A stretch of DNA of 64,000 nt, taken from positions 186,001-250,000 of the forward strand of contig NZ_CP021361.1 in NCBI RefSeq assembly GCF_002157145.1, written 5' to 3'. Of the stretch, positions 45,438 to 54,249 are shown in pieces; the first letter of the stretch is position 1; every line of letters begins with the position of its first letter. The notes under the pieces were generated by a model. That model was not told where the DNA came from, did no database searches, and was given only the letters and a program-made list of their open reading frames with translations. This DNA is from Acidovorax carolinensis (GTDB lineage Bacteria > Pseudomonadota > Gammaproteobacteria > Burkholderiales > Burkholderiaceae_C). The translations under genes were made by a program, and so were the position numbers.

Positions 45438-45914
45438 ATGTCCATGCCAGATCCCAGCGTTGGATCCGGTGTTGTCTCTCTCAGCCGGGAGCAGCGCGTG
45501 ATCGATGCCCCTGCGGCCCTGCGCGCCGCGGCGGCAGCCGTGCAGGCCGCCACCGTCCTGAGCGTGCAGGTCAACGTAGCGGTGGTCGATGCCGCCGGCG
45601 TGCTGGCGGCGTTCGTGCGCATGCCCGGCGCGCCTTTGCATTCGGTCGATATCGCCATGGACAAGGCCTACACCGCCACGAGCTTTGGTCTTGCGACCTC
45701 CCAGTGGCATGCGGTCCTGGGCCAGCACTCGCCCGCGGTGCGGGAGGGGCTGGTATTGCGCCCGCGCTTTGTCGCCTTTGGTGGCGGGCTGCCCATCGTG
45801 GAGGGCGGCATGCGCATCGGAGCCATCGGCGTCTCGGGTGGCAGCGAAGCGCAGGACGAAGCCATCGCACTCGCGGGTTTGCAGGCGCTGGGGCTTGCGC
45901 CTGCCGGGGCCTGA
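45438..45914 (+). CDS. DUF336/GlcG-HbpS-like protein
   Basis: 158-residue protein of the GlcG/HbpS-like fold. VAVVDAAGVLAAFVRMPGAP near residue 49, an AFGGGLPIVEGG loop near 114 and GAIGVSGGSEAQDEAIA near 130 are the family core. Members are found in aromatic and glycolate pathways; some bind haem, but no catalytic role is proven. It starts 5 bases after the porin stop and is the last gene before the convergent LysR gene, 43 bases away. Confidence 0.75.
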   Translation: MSMPDPSVGSGVVSLSREQRVIDAPAALRAAAAAVQAATVLSVQVNVAVVDAAGVLAAFVRMPGAPLHSVDIAMDKAYTATSFGLATSQWHAVLGQHSPAVREGLVLRPRFVAFGGGLPIVEGGMRIGAIGVSGGSEAQDEAIALAGLQALGLAPAGA

Positions 45915-45957
45915 TGGGAAGACCATGGCCCACCTCCCATCCACGGCCATGGCAGGG

Positions 45958-46880
45958 TCAATGCAGCCCGCCCGCGTCCAGGCCCTTCGCGCTCTGGGCG
46001 TTGGCAAATGCACCCACCACATCCAGAAAGGCCGCCAGCACTGGCGAAGCATCGTCAGTGCGGTACAGGCAGCTGAGCTCGATGTCGCGCAGGTGGCGCG
46101 AGCGCAGCGGCCGGTACACCACGCCTGGCAGGCGCAGGCTGGTGGCCGAATGGGTGGTGATGCAGGCGCCAAACCCCCCGCCACCAGGGCCACACAGGTC
46201 AGTACATCTTCCACGGCCTGCACCACGTTCAGGCGAATGCCCTCGCGGTGAAAGGCGCTGGCCACTTCTTGGGCCAGCCCGGGCAGCGGGGCGTTGGGGT
46301 AGACGATCATCGGCTCGCCGTCCAGCTCGCGCAGCGTGATCTCCTGGCGCGCGCACAGGGGATGGGTCTCGGGGAGGCCGACGACCAGTGTTTCCTGCAG
46401 CACGGTGAGCACACCCAGGCCGGGCTCGGGGGGCACCAGCCGGTTGAAGCCGATGGTGATGCGGCGTTCGCGCAGCGCCTGCAGTTGTTCACCCTTGGTC
46501 AGGTTGTGCAGCTCGATGCGCACCTCGGGGCGCTCCCGGTGGAATGCGGCCAGCAGCCGCGGAATCACGTTGAGCACGCCCGAGCCAAAGATGCCCACGT
46601 CGAGCTGGCCGATCAGCCCCTGCCCGGCCTGCTGCGTGCGGTCGCGCGCGCGTTGCGTCAGCGAAAGAATGTTGGGCACCTCGTCCAGCAGCGCCTGGCC
46701 GGCAGCGGTCAGCTCCACGCCCTTGGCGGTGCGCAGGAACAAAGGGGTTCCCAGTTCGTCCTCAAGCCCCCGGATCTGCCGTGTCAGGGGCGGCTGAGCC
46801 ATGTGCAGCCGCGCTGCTGCCCGGCCGAAGTGCAGCTCCTGGGCGAGCGCAAGAAAGTACTTCATCTGGCGCAAATCCAC
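45958..46880 (-). CDS. LysR-type regulator of the lower meta pathway (one apparent frameshift)
   Basis: Repaired length 307 residues. An N-terminal helix-turn-helix (LHFGRAAARLHMAQPPLTRQ, near residues 16-35) is of the CatR/BenM type, followed by a LysR substrate domain. The frame shifts near residue 233; one extra base in the C6 run at 46174-46179 restores GGFGACITTHSATSLRLPG and the true stop at 45958. A GTG at 46880, with AGGAGG 6 bases upstream, is the best start; an ATG at 46895 overlaps that site. It is divergent from dmpC, like AphT of Comamonas testosteroni, which controls the lower pathway there. Confidence 0.82.
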
Positions 46881-46899
46881 CGTGCACCTCCTCATTTCA

Positions 46900-46935
46900 A
46901 TACCTTGAAGGTATCAGATTTGGAAAATTTGGTAT
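46900..46935 (+). promoter_or_regulatory. LysR operator between the regulator and dmpC
   Basis: ATACCTTGAAGGTAT at 46900-46914 is a perfect palindrome matching the ATAC-N7-GTAT recognition site of CatR/BenM-type regulators and the T-N11-A rule. A GGTAT half-site at 46931-46935 may be the activation site nearer to the dmpC promoter. It lies 20 bases upstream of the LysR start, so it probably serves autorepression and activation of dmpC. Confidence 0.75.
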
Positions 46936-47001
46936 TGGACATTATGAGTCTCCCACCCTATCGTTACAGCCAGTCAGTGCTTGCGAGATAAGAAAGTCAC
47001 C

Positions 47002-48456
47002 ATGAAACAGATTCTGAATTTCATCAACGGCGAATACCAGGCCACCGGGCGCAGCTTTGATAAGCGTTCGCCGCTCAATGGCGCAGTGATCGCCCAGGTG
47101 CACGAGGCCGGCCGTGCCGAGGTCGATGCGGCAGTGGCTGCCGCCCGTGCAGCCCTGGATGGCCCTTGGGGCCGCATGAGCGTGGCCGAGCGCGTGGAAA
47201 AGCTCTACGCCGTGGCCGACGGCATCAACAAGCGTTTTGACGAATTTCTGGCAGCTGAATGTGCCGACACCGGCAAGCCCCGCAGCCTGGCCAGCCACAT
47301 CGACATTCCGCGTGGCGCGGCCAACTTCAAGGTCTTTGCCGATGTGGTGAAGAACGTGCCCACCGAGTTCTTTGAGATGGCCACGCCCGACGGCCGCGGT
47401 GCCATCAACTACGGCTACCGTTCGCCCGTGGGCGTGGTCGGCGTGATCTGCCCCTGGAATCTGCCGCTGCTGCTGATGACCTGGAAGGTCGGCCCGGCGC
47501 TGGCCTGCGGCAACACCGTGGTGGTCAAGCCCTCGGAGGAGACGCCCCAGACGGCTGCCTTGCTGGGCGAAGTCATGAACGAAGCCGGCATTCCGCCGGG
47601 CGTCTACAACGTGGTGCACGGCTTCGGCCCCGATTCGGCGGGCGAGTTCGTCACTTCGCACCCTGGCGTGGATGCGATCACCTTCACCGGCGAAACCCGC
47701 ACGGGGGAAGTCATCATGAAGGCGGCGGCCCATGGCGCCCGCCCCGTCAGCCTGGAGATGGGCGGCAAGAACGCTGCCATCGTGTTCGCCGATGCAGACT
47801 TTGATGCCGCCATCGAGGGCACCATGCGCTCGGCCTTTGTCAATTGCGGCCAGGTGTGCCTGGGCACCGAGCGCGTGTATGTCGAGCGTCCGATCTTCGA
47901 TAAATTCGTTGCCGCGCTGAAGAAGGGCGCCGAGGGCATGACCATCGGACTGCCCGACGATGCCTCCACTGGCATGGGGCCGCTCATCGGCAAGGAGCAC
48001 CAGGCCAAGGTGCTGTCGTACTACCAGCTGGCGGTGCAGGAAGGCGCCACCGTGGTGACCGGGGGTGGCGTGCCCGACATGGGCGCTGCGCTGGCCGATG
48101 GCGCCTGGATTCAGCCCACCATCTGGACCGGCCTGCCGGAGACGGCGCGTGTGATCAAGGAAGAAATCTTCGGCCCCTGCTGCCACATTGCCCCCTTCGA
48201 CAGCGAGGACGAGGTGCTGCAAAAGGCCAACGACAACGTCTACGGCCTGGCCACCGCCATCTGGACGAAGGACCTGGCGCGTGCGCACCGCGTGGCGCAG
48301 CGCATGAAGGTGGGCCTGTCCTGGGTCAACAGCTGGTTCCTGCGCGACCTGCGCACCCCGTTTGGCGGCGCCAAGCAGTCGGGCATCGGCCGCGAGGGCG
48401 GCGTGCATTCGCTCGAGTTCTATACCGAACTCAAAAACGTCTGCATCAAGCTCTGA
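47002..48456 (+). CDS. dmpC: 2-hydroxymuconic semialdehyde dehydrogenase
   Basis: 484-residue NAD-dependent aldehyde dehydrogenase that oxidises the ring-cleavage product to 4-oxalocrotonate. Catalytic Cys286 (in NCGQVCLG), Glu252 and Asn153 are present; TFTGETRTG is the NAD-binding turn. It is the first gene of unit 2, 87 bases after the LysR operator. The start at 47002 (MKQILNFING) matches the family. dmpD follows after 11 bases. Confidence 0.95.
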   Translation: MKQILNFINGEYQATGRSFDKRSPLNGAVIAQVHEAGRAEVDAAVAAARAALDGPWGRMSVAERVEKLYAVADGINKRFDEFLAAECADTGKPRSLASHIDIPRGAANFKVFADVVKNVPTEFFEMATPDGRGAINYGYRSPVGVVGVICPWNLPLLLMTWKVGPALACGNTVVVKPSEETPQTAALLGEVMNEAGIPPGVYNVVHGFGPDSAGEFVTSHPGVDAITFTGETRTGEVIMKAAAHGARPVSLEMGGKNAAIVFADADFDAAIEGTMRSAFVNCGQVCLGTERVYVERPIFDKFVAALKKGAEGMTIGLPDDASTGMGPLIGKEHQAKVLSYYQLAVQEGATVVTGGGVPDMGAALADGAWIQPTIWTGLPETARVIKEEIFGPCCHIAPFDSEDEVLQKANDNVYGLATAIWTKDLARAHRVAQRMKVGLSWVNSWFLRDLRTPFGGAKQSGIGREGGVHSLEFYTELKNVCIKL

Positions 48457-48467
48457 GAGGCACGACC

Positions 48468-49331
48468 ATGAGCAACCCTGAAATCGCCCGCTCCATCGTG
48501 GCCGCAGGCATCCGCACCAATTACCACGACGTGGGCGCGGGCCATCCGCTGCTCTTGATCCATGGCTCCGGGCCGGGCGTTTCGGCCTGGGCCAACTGGC
48601 GCCTGGTGATGCCTGAACTGGCCCGGCAGGCACGGGTGATCGCGCCCGACATGGTGGGCTTTGGTTTTACAGACCGCCTGGACCTCACGCAGCCCGGCCA
48701 GCGCTACGACATGGACACCTGGGTGCGCCAGGCCGTGGGCCTGCTCGACGCCCTGGGCATCGAGAAAACCGACCTGGTGGGCAACTCGTTTGGCGGCGCG
48801 CTGGCTCTGGCCCTGACCATTCGCCATCCGCAGCGCGTGCGCCGGCTGGTGCTGATGGGCAGTGTCGGTGTGAGTTTTCCCATCACTGCGGGGCTCGATG
48901 CCGTGTGGGGCTATGAGGCCTCGTTCGAAAACATGCGCCGCATCATGGACGTGTTCGCCTGGGATCGTCGCCTGGTCAATGATGAGCTGGCCCGCATGCG
49001 ATACGAAGCCAGCATTCAACCGGGCTTCCAGGAGTCGTTCTCGGCCATGTTCCCGGCACCGCGCCAGCGCTGGGTCGATGCGATGACCAGCTCCGAACAG
49101 GACATCCGGGCGCTGCCCCACCACACGCTGGTGGTACATGGCCGCGAAGACCAGGTGATTCCGCTGACTACATCACAGACGCTGGCTGCGTGGATTCCTC
49201 GATCGCAGCTGCATGTGTTTGGCCAGTGCGGGCACTGGACGCAAATTGAGCACACCGCGCGTTTCGTGCGCCTGGTGGGCGACTTCCTGGCCGAGGCCGG
49301 CGATGCCGAGCCCGCACCCTTGCAATCCTGA
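48468..49331 (+). CDS. dmpD: 2-hydroxymuconic semialdehyde hydrolase
   Basis: 287-residue alpha/beta hydrolase that cleaves the C-C bond of 2-hydroxymuconic semialdehyde (or its methyl ketone analogues) to 2-hydroxypenta-2,4-dienoate. The triad is Ser107 in GNSFGG, Asp228 in HGREDQ and His256 in CGHWTQIE; LLIHGSGPGVSA is the oxyanion region. Having both dmpC and dmpD means phenol and cresol products can be handled by either branch. dmpE follows after 9 bases. Confidence 0.93.
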   Translation: MSNPEIARSIVAAGIRTNYHDVGAGHPLLLIHGSGPGVSAWANWRLVMPELARQARVIAPDMVGFGFTDRLDLTQPGQRYDMDTWVRQAVGLLDALGIEKTDLVGNSFGGALALALTIRHPQRVRRLVLMGSVGVSFPITAGLDAVWGYEASFENMRRIMDVFAWDRRLVNDELARMRYEASIQPGFQESFSAMFPAPRQRWVDAMTSSEQDIRALPHHTLVVHGREDQVIPLTTSQTLAAWIPRSQLHVFGQCGHWTQIEHTARFVRLVGDFLAEAGDAEPAPLQS

Positions 49332-49340
49332 GGACCTTTC

Positions 49341-50123
49341 ATGACGCCTGACATCCAGCAGCAGCTTGGCGACGAGCTCTTTGACGCACTGCAAGCGCGC
49401 CGTACGGTGCCCCCGCTCACCAGCCGCCACCCCGAGATCACCATTGACGACGCCTACGCGATCCAGCAACGCATGCTGGCGCGCCGCCTGGCCGCTGGCG
49501 AGCGCGTGGTGGGCAAGAAGATCGGCGTCACCAGCGCCGCCGTGATGAACATGCTGGGCGTGTTCCAGCCCGACTTTGGCTGGCTCACCGACGGCATGGT
49601 CTACAACGAAGGCGAGGCCATTCCCGCCAGCACGTTGATTCAGCCCAAGGCCGAGGGCGAGATCGCCTTTGTGCTGAAGAAGACCCTGAAGGGCCCTGGC
49701 GTCACCGCAGCCGACGTGCTGGCCGCCACCGAGGGCGTGATGGCCTGCTTCGAGATCGTCGATTCGCGCATCCAGGACTGGAAGATCAAGATCCAGGACA
49801 CCGTGGCCGACAACGCCTCGTGCGGCGTGTTCGTTTTGGGTGACCGCTTGGTCGATCCGCGCGATGTCGATCTGGTCACTGTCGGCATGGTGCTGGAGAA
49901 GAACGGTGACATCGTGGCCACCGGCGCCGGCGCCGCTGCGCTGGGTCACCCGGCCAATGCCGTGGCCTGGCTGGCCAACACGCTGGGCCAGCATGGCATT
50001 GCGCTGGAGGCGGGCGAGGTCGTGCTGTCGGGTTCGCTCGGCATCATGGTTCCGGTCACCGCTGGCGACAGCCTGCGCGTGACCATGGGCGGCATCGGCG
50101 GCTGCTCCGTTCGTTTTGTTTGA
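49341..50123 (+). CDS. dmpE: 2-oxopent-4-enoate hydratase
   Basis: 260-residue hydratase of the fumarylacetoacetate-hydrolase-like family that adds water to 2-hydroxypentadienoate to give 4-hydroxy-2-oxovalerate. The metal site is in [13 protein letters not shown] near residue 104, and [17 protein letters not shown] near 56 and [11 protein letters not shown] near 156 are conserved. It shares its fold with DmpH further downstream and forms a complex with it in other bacteria. dmpF follows after 13 bases. Confidence 0.93.
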   Translation: MTPDIQQQLGDELFDALQARRTVPPLTSRHPEITIDDAYAIQQRMLARRLAAGERVVGKKIGVTSAAVMNMLGVFQPDFGWLTDGMVYNEGEAIPASTLIQPKAEGEIAFVLKKTLKGPGVTAADVLAATEGVMACFEIVDSRIQDWKIKIQDTVADNASCGVFVLGDRLVDPRDVDLVTVGMVLEKNGDIVATGAGAAALGHPANAVAWLANTLGQHGIALEAGEVVLSGSLGIMVPVTAGDSLRVTMGGIGGCSVRFV

Positions 50124-50136
50124 AGGAAACATTTCC

Positions 50137-51051
50137 ATGTCCCGAAAAATCAAATGCGCCCTGATCGGGCCCGGCAATATCGGCACCGACCTGCTGGCCA
50201 AGCTGCAGCGCAGCCCGGTGCTGGAGCCCGTGTGGATGGTGGGCATCGACCCCGAGTCCGATGGCTTGAAGCGCGCCCGCGCGATGGGCATCAAGACCAC
50301 CGCCGAAGGGGTCGATGGCCTGATCCCGCACATGAAGCAGGATGGCGTGCAGATTGTTTTTGACGCCACCAGCGCCTATGTGCATGCCGAAAACAGCCGC
50401 AAGGTCAACGCCCAGGGGGCGCTGATGATCGATCTCACGCCGGCCGCCATCGGCCCGTTCTGCGTGCCGCCGGTCAATCTGAAGCAGCATGTCGGCAAGG
50501 CCGAGATGAACGTCAACATGGTCACCTGCGGCGGCCAGGCCACCATTCCGATGGTTGCCGCAGTCTCGCGTGTGCAGGCCGTGGCCTATGGCGAGATCGT
50601 GGCCACCGTGTCGTCAAAATCGGTCGGCCCCGGCACGCGCAAGAACATCGACGAGTTCACCCGCACCACGGCTGGCGCGGTCGAGCAGGTGGGCGGTGCC
50701 AAAAAGGGCAAGGCCATCATCATCATCAACCCGGCCGAGCCGCCGCTGATCATGCGCGACACCGTGCACTGCCTGACGGAAACCGAGCCTGACCAGGCCG
50801 CGATCACCCAGTCCATCCACGACATGATCCGCGAGGTGCAGAAGTACGTGCCGGGCTACCGCCTGGTCAACGGCCCGGTGTTCGATGGCAAGCGCGTGAG
50901 CGTGTTCCTCGAAGTCGAAGGCCTGGGCGACTACCTGCCCAAGTACGCCGGCAACCTGGACATCATGACCGCCGCCGCCGCCCGCACGGCGGAAATGTTT
51001 GCCGAAGAAATCCTGTCCGGTTCGCTCACCCTCGAACCCGTGGCTGCGTAA
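50137..51051 (+). CDS. dmpF: Acetaldehyde dehydrogenase (acylating)
   Basis: 304-residue enzyme that converts acetaldehyde, NAD and CoA to acetyl-CoA. An N-terminal Rossmann fold ([14 protein letters not shown]) and catalytic Cys131 in [10 protein letters not shown] are present. It works in a channelling complex with DmpG, which passes acetaldehyde directly. AAGGAA before the ATG at 50137 supports this start. dmpG follows after 13 bases. Confidence 0.95.
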   Translation: MSRKIKCALIGPGNIGTDLLAKLQRSPVLEPVWMVGIDPESDGLKRARAMGIKTTAEGVDGLIPHMKQDGVQIVFDATSAYVHAENSRKVNAQGALMIDLTPAAIGPFCVPPVNLKQHVGKAEMNVNMVTCGGQATIPMVAAVSRVQAVAYGEIVATVSSKSVGPGTRKNIDEFTRTTAGAVEQVGGAKKGKAIIIINPAEPPLIMRDTVHCLTETEPDQAAITQSIHDMIREVQKYVPGYRLVNGPVFDGKRVSVFLEVEGLGDYLPKYAGNLDIMTAAAARTAEMFAEEILSGSLTLEPVAA

Positions 51052-51064
51052 GGAGAAACAGCAC

Positions 51065-52105
51065 ATGACCAACACACTCAAGGGCCGACGAGTCCGCCTG
51101 CACGACATGACCTTGCGCGACGGCATGCACCCCAAGCGCCACTTGATGACGCTGGAGCAGATGAAGACCATCGCCTGCGGCCTGGACGCCGCCGGCATGG
51201 CCCTCATCGAGGTCACGCACGGTGACGGACTGGGCGGCAGCTCGGTCAACTACGGCTTTCCCGCGCACACCGACGAGGAATACCTGGGCACCGTGGTGCC
51301 CCTGATGAAGCAGGCCAAGGTGTCGGCGCTGCTGATTCCCGGCATCGGCACCGTGGACCATCTGAAGATGGCGCATGAACTGGGCGTCAGCACCATCCGC
51401 GTGGCCACGCACTGCACCGAGGCCGACGTGAGCGAGCAGCACGTCACCTTGGCCCGCAAGATGGGTATGGACACCGTCGGTTTTCTGATGATGAGCCACA
51501 TGAACAGTGCCGAAGGCCTGGTCACGCAGGCCAGGCTGATGGAAGGGTACGGCGCCAACTGCATCTACATCACCGACTCGGCCGGCCACATGCTGCCGCA
51601 CGACGTGAAGGAAAAGCTCGGCGCCGTGCGCCAGGCCTTGAAGCCCGAAACCGAGCTGGGCTTTCACGGCCACCACAACCTGGCCATGGGCGTTGCCAAC
51701 AGCCTGGCCGCGATCGAGGTGGGTTGCAGCCGCATCGATGCCGCCGCTGCAGGCCTGGGCGCCGGCGCAGGCAACACCCCTATGGAAGTGCTGGTGGCTG
51801 TGTGCGACCTCATGGGCATCGAGACCGGCGTGGACGTGTTCAAGATCCAGGACGTGGCCGAAGACCTGGTGGTGCCCATCATGGACTTCCCCATCCGCAT
51901 CGACCGCGACGCGCTCACGCTGGGTTATGCCGGCGTGTACGGCTCGTTCCTGCTGTTCGCCAAGCGCGCCAGCCAGAAGTACGGCGTGCCGGCGCGCGAA
52001 ATCCTGGTCGAGATGGGCCGCCGCGGCATGGTCGGCGGCCAGGAAGACATGATCGAAGACACCGCGCTCACCCTCGCCAGGGCGCGCGGCCTGCAGGCAG
52101 CTTGA
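51065..52105 (+). CDS. dmpG: 4-hydroxy-2-oxovalerate aldolase
   Basis: 346-residue DRE-TIM-type aldolase that splits 4-hydroxy-2-oxovalerate to pyruvate and acetaldehyde. The [11 protein letters not shown] motif (residues 12-22) carries catalytic Arg/Asp, and [14 protein letters not shown] near residue 198 supplies the metal histidines. It forms the complex with DmpF. The ATG at 51065 is preceded by AAGGAG. dmpH follows after 11 bases. Confidence 0.95.
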   Translation: MTNTLKGRRVRLHDMTLRDGMHPKRHLMTLEQMKTIACGLDAAGMALIEVTHGDGLGGSSVNYGFPAHTDEEYLGTVVPLMKQAKVSALLIPGIGTVDHLKMAHELGVSTIRVATHCTEADVSEQHVTLARKMGMDTVGFLMMSHMNSAEGLVTQARLMEGYGANCIYITDSAGHMLPHDVKEKLGAVRQALKPETELGFHGHHNLAMGVANSLAAIEVGCSRIDAAAAGLGAGAGNTPMEVLVAVCDLMGIETGVDVFKIQDVAEDLVVPIMDFPIRIDRDALTLGYAGVYGSFLLFAKRASQKYGVPAREILVEMGRRGMVGGQEDMIEDTALTLARARGLQAA

Positions 52106-52116
52106 AGGACAAGACC

Positions 52117-52905
52117 ATGGCACTGAACGCATCCACCCTCGACCAACTGGCCGACCACCTGGAAAACTGCCAGCTGAAGGCCCAGGACACCCTCAAGATC
52201 ACCGAGTCCCACCCTGATATGGACTGGGACGACGCCTATGCCATCCAGGACCGCATTCTGGCGCGCAAGCTGGCACGCGGCGCCCGCGTCGTGGGCTACA
52301 AGGCGGGCCTGACCTCGCACGCCAAGATGAAGCAGATGGGCGTGACCGACCCTGTGTTCGGTTTTCTGGTCGACGAGTTCGTCGTGCCCGAGGGCGCAGA
52401 GATCAAGGTCAGCGATCTGATCCACCCCAAGGTCGAGCCCGAGATCTGCTTCATCACGCGCACCGAACTCAAGGGCCCCGGCTGCCACATCGGCGCCGTG
52501 CTCGCCGCCAGCGATGTCGTGCTGCCCGGCATCGAAGTCATCGACAGCCGCTACCGCGACTTCAAGTTCGACCTCAAAAGTGTGGTGGCCGACAACACCT
52601 CGGCCGCGCGCTTCGTGGTTGGCGGGCGGATTGCCGCGGCGCGCGACCTGGACTTGCGCACGCTCGGCGTGGTGCTGGAGAAGAACGGCCAGCCCGTGGC
52701 CATGGGGGCCGGTGCGGCGGTGCTGGGGCACCCGGCGGCGGCCGTGGCCATGCTGGTCAACCACCTGGGGCGGCGTGGCCAGTCGCTGCCGGCGGGCTCG
52801 CTGGTGCTGTCGGGGGGCATCACCGAAGCCGTGGCCGTGCAGGCGGGCGACAACGTCACGCTGCGCATCCAGAACCTGGGCAGCGTGTCGGTTCGTTTTG
52901 TGTGA
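52117..52905 (+). CDS. dmpH: 4-oxalocrotonate decarboxylase
   Basis: 262-residue member of the hydratase/decarboxylase family that removes CO2 from 2-oxo-3-hexenedioate. PKVEPEICFITRTELKG near residue 106 carries metal ligands, and VVADNTSAARFVVGG near 160 is conserved. Together with DmpI it completes the dehydrogenase branch. The gene is 11 bases after dmpG; the next reading frame can start at the overlapping GTG 52902, but the ATG at 52923 is better. Confidence 0.93.
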   Translation: MALNASTLDQLADHLENCQLKAQDTLKITESHPDMDWDDAYAIQDRILARKLARGARVVGYKAGLTSHAKMKQMGVTDPVFGFLVDEFVVPEGAEIKVSDLIHPKVEPEICFITRTELKGPGCHIGAVLAASDVVLPGIEVIDSRYRDFKFDLKSVVADNTSAARFVVGGRIAAARDLDLRTLGVVLEKNGQPVAMGAGAAVLGHPAAAVAMLVNHLGRRGQSLPAGSLVLSGGITEAVAVQAGDNVTLRIQNLGSVSVRFV

Positions 52906-52922
52906 CTGAAAAGAGAGAAAAA

Positions 52923-53915
52923 ATGCAACGGAGACAATTCACCGCCACTGGCATGGGCACCGCGCTGTCGGCGTTCCTGGCATCGTTCCCACTCGCAAGC
53001 TGGGCACAGGACACCTGGCCCTCCAAGCCGATCAAGCTGATCGTGCCGTTCCCGCCCGGCGGCCCGACCGACATCATGGGCCGCACGGCGGCCAAGGTGA
53101 TGGGCGACAAGCTGGGCCAGCAACTGGTGGTGGAGAACAAGGCCGGCGCCGGCGGCAACATCGGCACCGACGCGGTGGCCAAGGCGGCGGGCGATGGCTA
53201 CACCATCGGCCTGTCGGCCATCAGCAGTCTGGCCATTGCGCCCACGCTGTACCCCAAGCTGCCGTTCTCCGTCGAAAAGGACCTGGCACCGGTGTCGCTG
53301 GTGGGCTTCACGCCCTGCGCCATCGTGGCGCACCCAAGCGCGCCGTTCGATGACCTCAAGGGGCTGATCGCCTATGCCAAGGCCCATCCCGGCAAGCTCA
53401 GCTACGGCACCTCGGGCATCGGCACCAGCACCCACCTGGCGGCCGAGCTGCTGCAATCCACCGCCGGCATTGTGCTCACTCACATTCCCTACAAGGGCAC
53501 CAGCCAGATCGCCCAGGACCTGCTGGCCGGCACGATTCCCCTGAGCTTCGAGAGCTCGCTGACCACCACCCTGCCCAACGTGAAGTCGGGCAAGCTCAAG
53601 GTGATTGCCGTGACCTCGGCGCAGCGCTCGCGCGCCTTGCCCAACGTGCCCACGGTGGCCGAGCAGGGCGTTGCCGGCTTCGATGTGGTGACCTGGTTCG
53701 GCCTGATTGCGCCGGCATCCACGCCGCGCGACATCGTCATCAAGCTGGCCGATGCCTGGAAAACCGGCGCGGCCACCGCGCCCGCCCTGACGGCCTTCGA
53801 GAACATCGGCGCCGACATCAAGGTCAATACGCCGCAGCAGTTTGCCGAGTTCATCCGTGCTGAAAACGCGCGCTGGGGCAGTCTGATCCAGAAGCTGGGC
53901 ATCAAGCTCGACTGA
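52923..53915 (+). CDS. Bug/TctC-type periplasmic binding protein
   Basis: 330 residues. A signal segment begins MQRRQFTATG, with Arg-Arg in a Tat-like position. PIKLIVPFPPGGPTDIMGR near residue 38 and ENKAGAGGNIGTDAVAKA near 75 are Bug signatures. This family binds carboxylates for tripartite TctAB transporters; no tctAB genes are nearby. Its place between dmpH and dmpI on the same strand suggests it captures an aromatic acid or a pathway carboxylate. A GTG at 52902 overlapping the dmpH stop is an alternative start. Confidence 0.87.
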   Translation: MQRRQFTATGMGTALSAFLASFPLASWAQDTWPSKPIKLIVPFPPGGPTDIMGRTAAKVMGDKLGQQLVVENKAGAGGNIGTDAVAKAAGDGYTIGLSAISSLAIAPTLYPKLPFSVEKDLAPVSLVGFTPCAIVAHPSAPFDDLKGLIAYAKAHPGKLSYGTSGIGTSTHLAAELLQSTAGIVLTHIPYKGTSQIAQDLLAGTIPLSFESSLTTTLPNVKSGKLKVIAVTSAQRSRALPNVPTVAEQGVAGFDVVTWFGLIAPASTPRDIVIKLADAWKTGAATAPALTAFENIGADIKVNTPQQFAEFIRAENARWGSLIQKLGIKLD

Positions 53916-53966
53916 TCGCCCGCCGGCATTGAATCCCCATGCTTTGAGAATTCCAAGGACATCCCC

Positions 53967-54158
53967 ATGCCATTTGCCCAGATTTACATGATCGAAGGCC
54001 GCACCGAAGAGCAGAAGAAGGCCGTGATTGAAAAGGTAACGCAGGCGCTGCACGAGGCCGTGGGTGCGCCCAAGGAGAACGTGCGCGTGTGGATCCACGA
54101 CGTGCCCAAGGAGAACTGGGGTATTGCCGGCGTCAGCGCCAAGGAGCTGGGGCGCTGA
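53967..54158 (+). CDS. dmpI: 4-oxalocrotonate tautomerase
   Basis: 63 residues including Met; after its removal Pro1 is the catalytic base, with Arg11 and Arg39 at their known positions. It isomerises 2-hydroxymuconate to 2-oxo-3-hexenedioate for DmpH. It is the last gene of unit 2, 51 bases after the Bug gene. Repeat copy F follows. Confidence 0.94.
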   Translation: MPFAQIYMIEGRTEEQKKAVIEKVTQALHEAVGAPKENVRVWIHDVPKENWGIAGVSAKELGR

Positions 54159-54189
54159 CGCGGTTCGGTCAGAGGGACTTATTTGCAAT

Positions 54190-54240
54190 CTTATTTATAG
54201 CATTTAGCGCTTTATAGATAAGCGTTGGCGGCGGATTTTG
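54190..54240 (+). repeat. Copy F of the dispersed TAGCT...GCGCTT repeat
   Basis: TTATTTATAGCATTTAGCGC followed by TTTATAGATAAGCGTTGGCGG. It fills the gap between dmpI and the convergent GspE-like gene, where no canonical terminator is seen, so it may serve as a bidirectional end signal. Confidence 0.7.
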
Positions 54241-54249
54241 TGAAAATTT

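Noticed and set aside
45348..45957. C-terminal extension of the LysR protein in the written frame
   Set aside because: The extension is Arg/Trp/Cys-rich and antisense to the DUF336 gene; the family C-terminus is found in the other frame ending at 45958.
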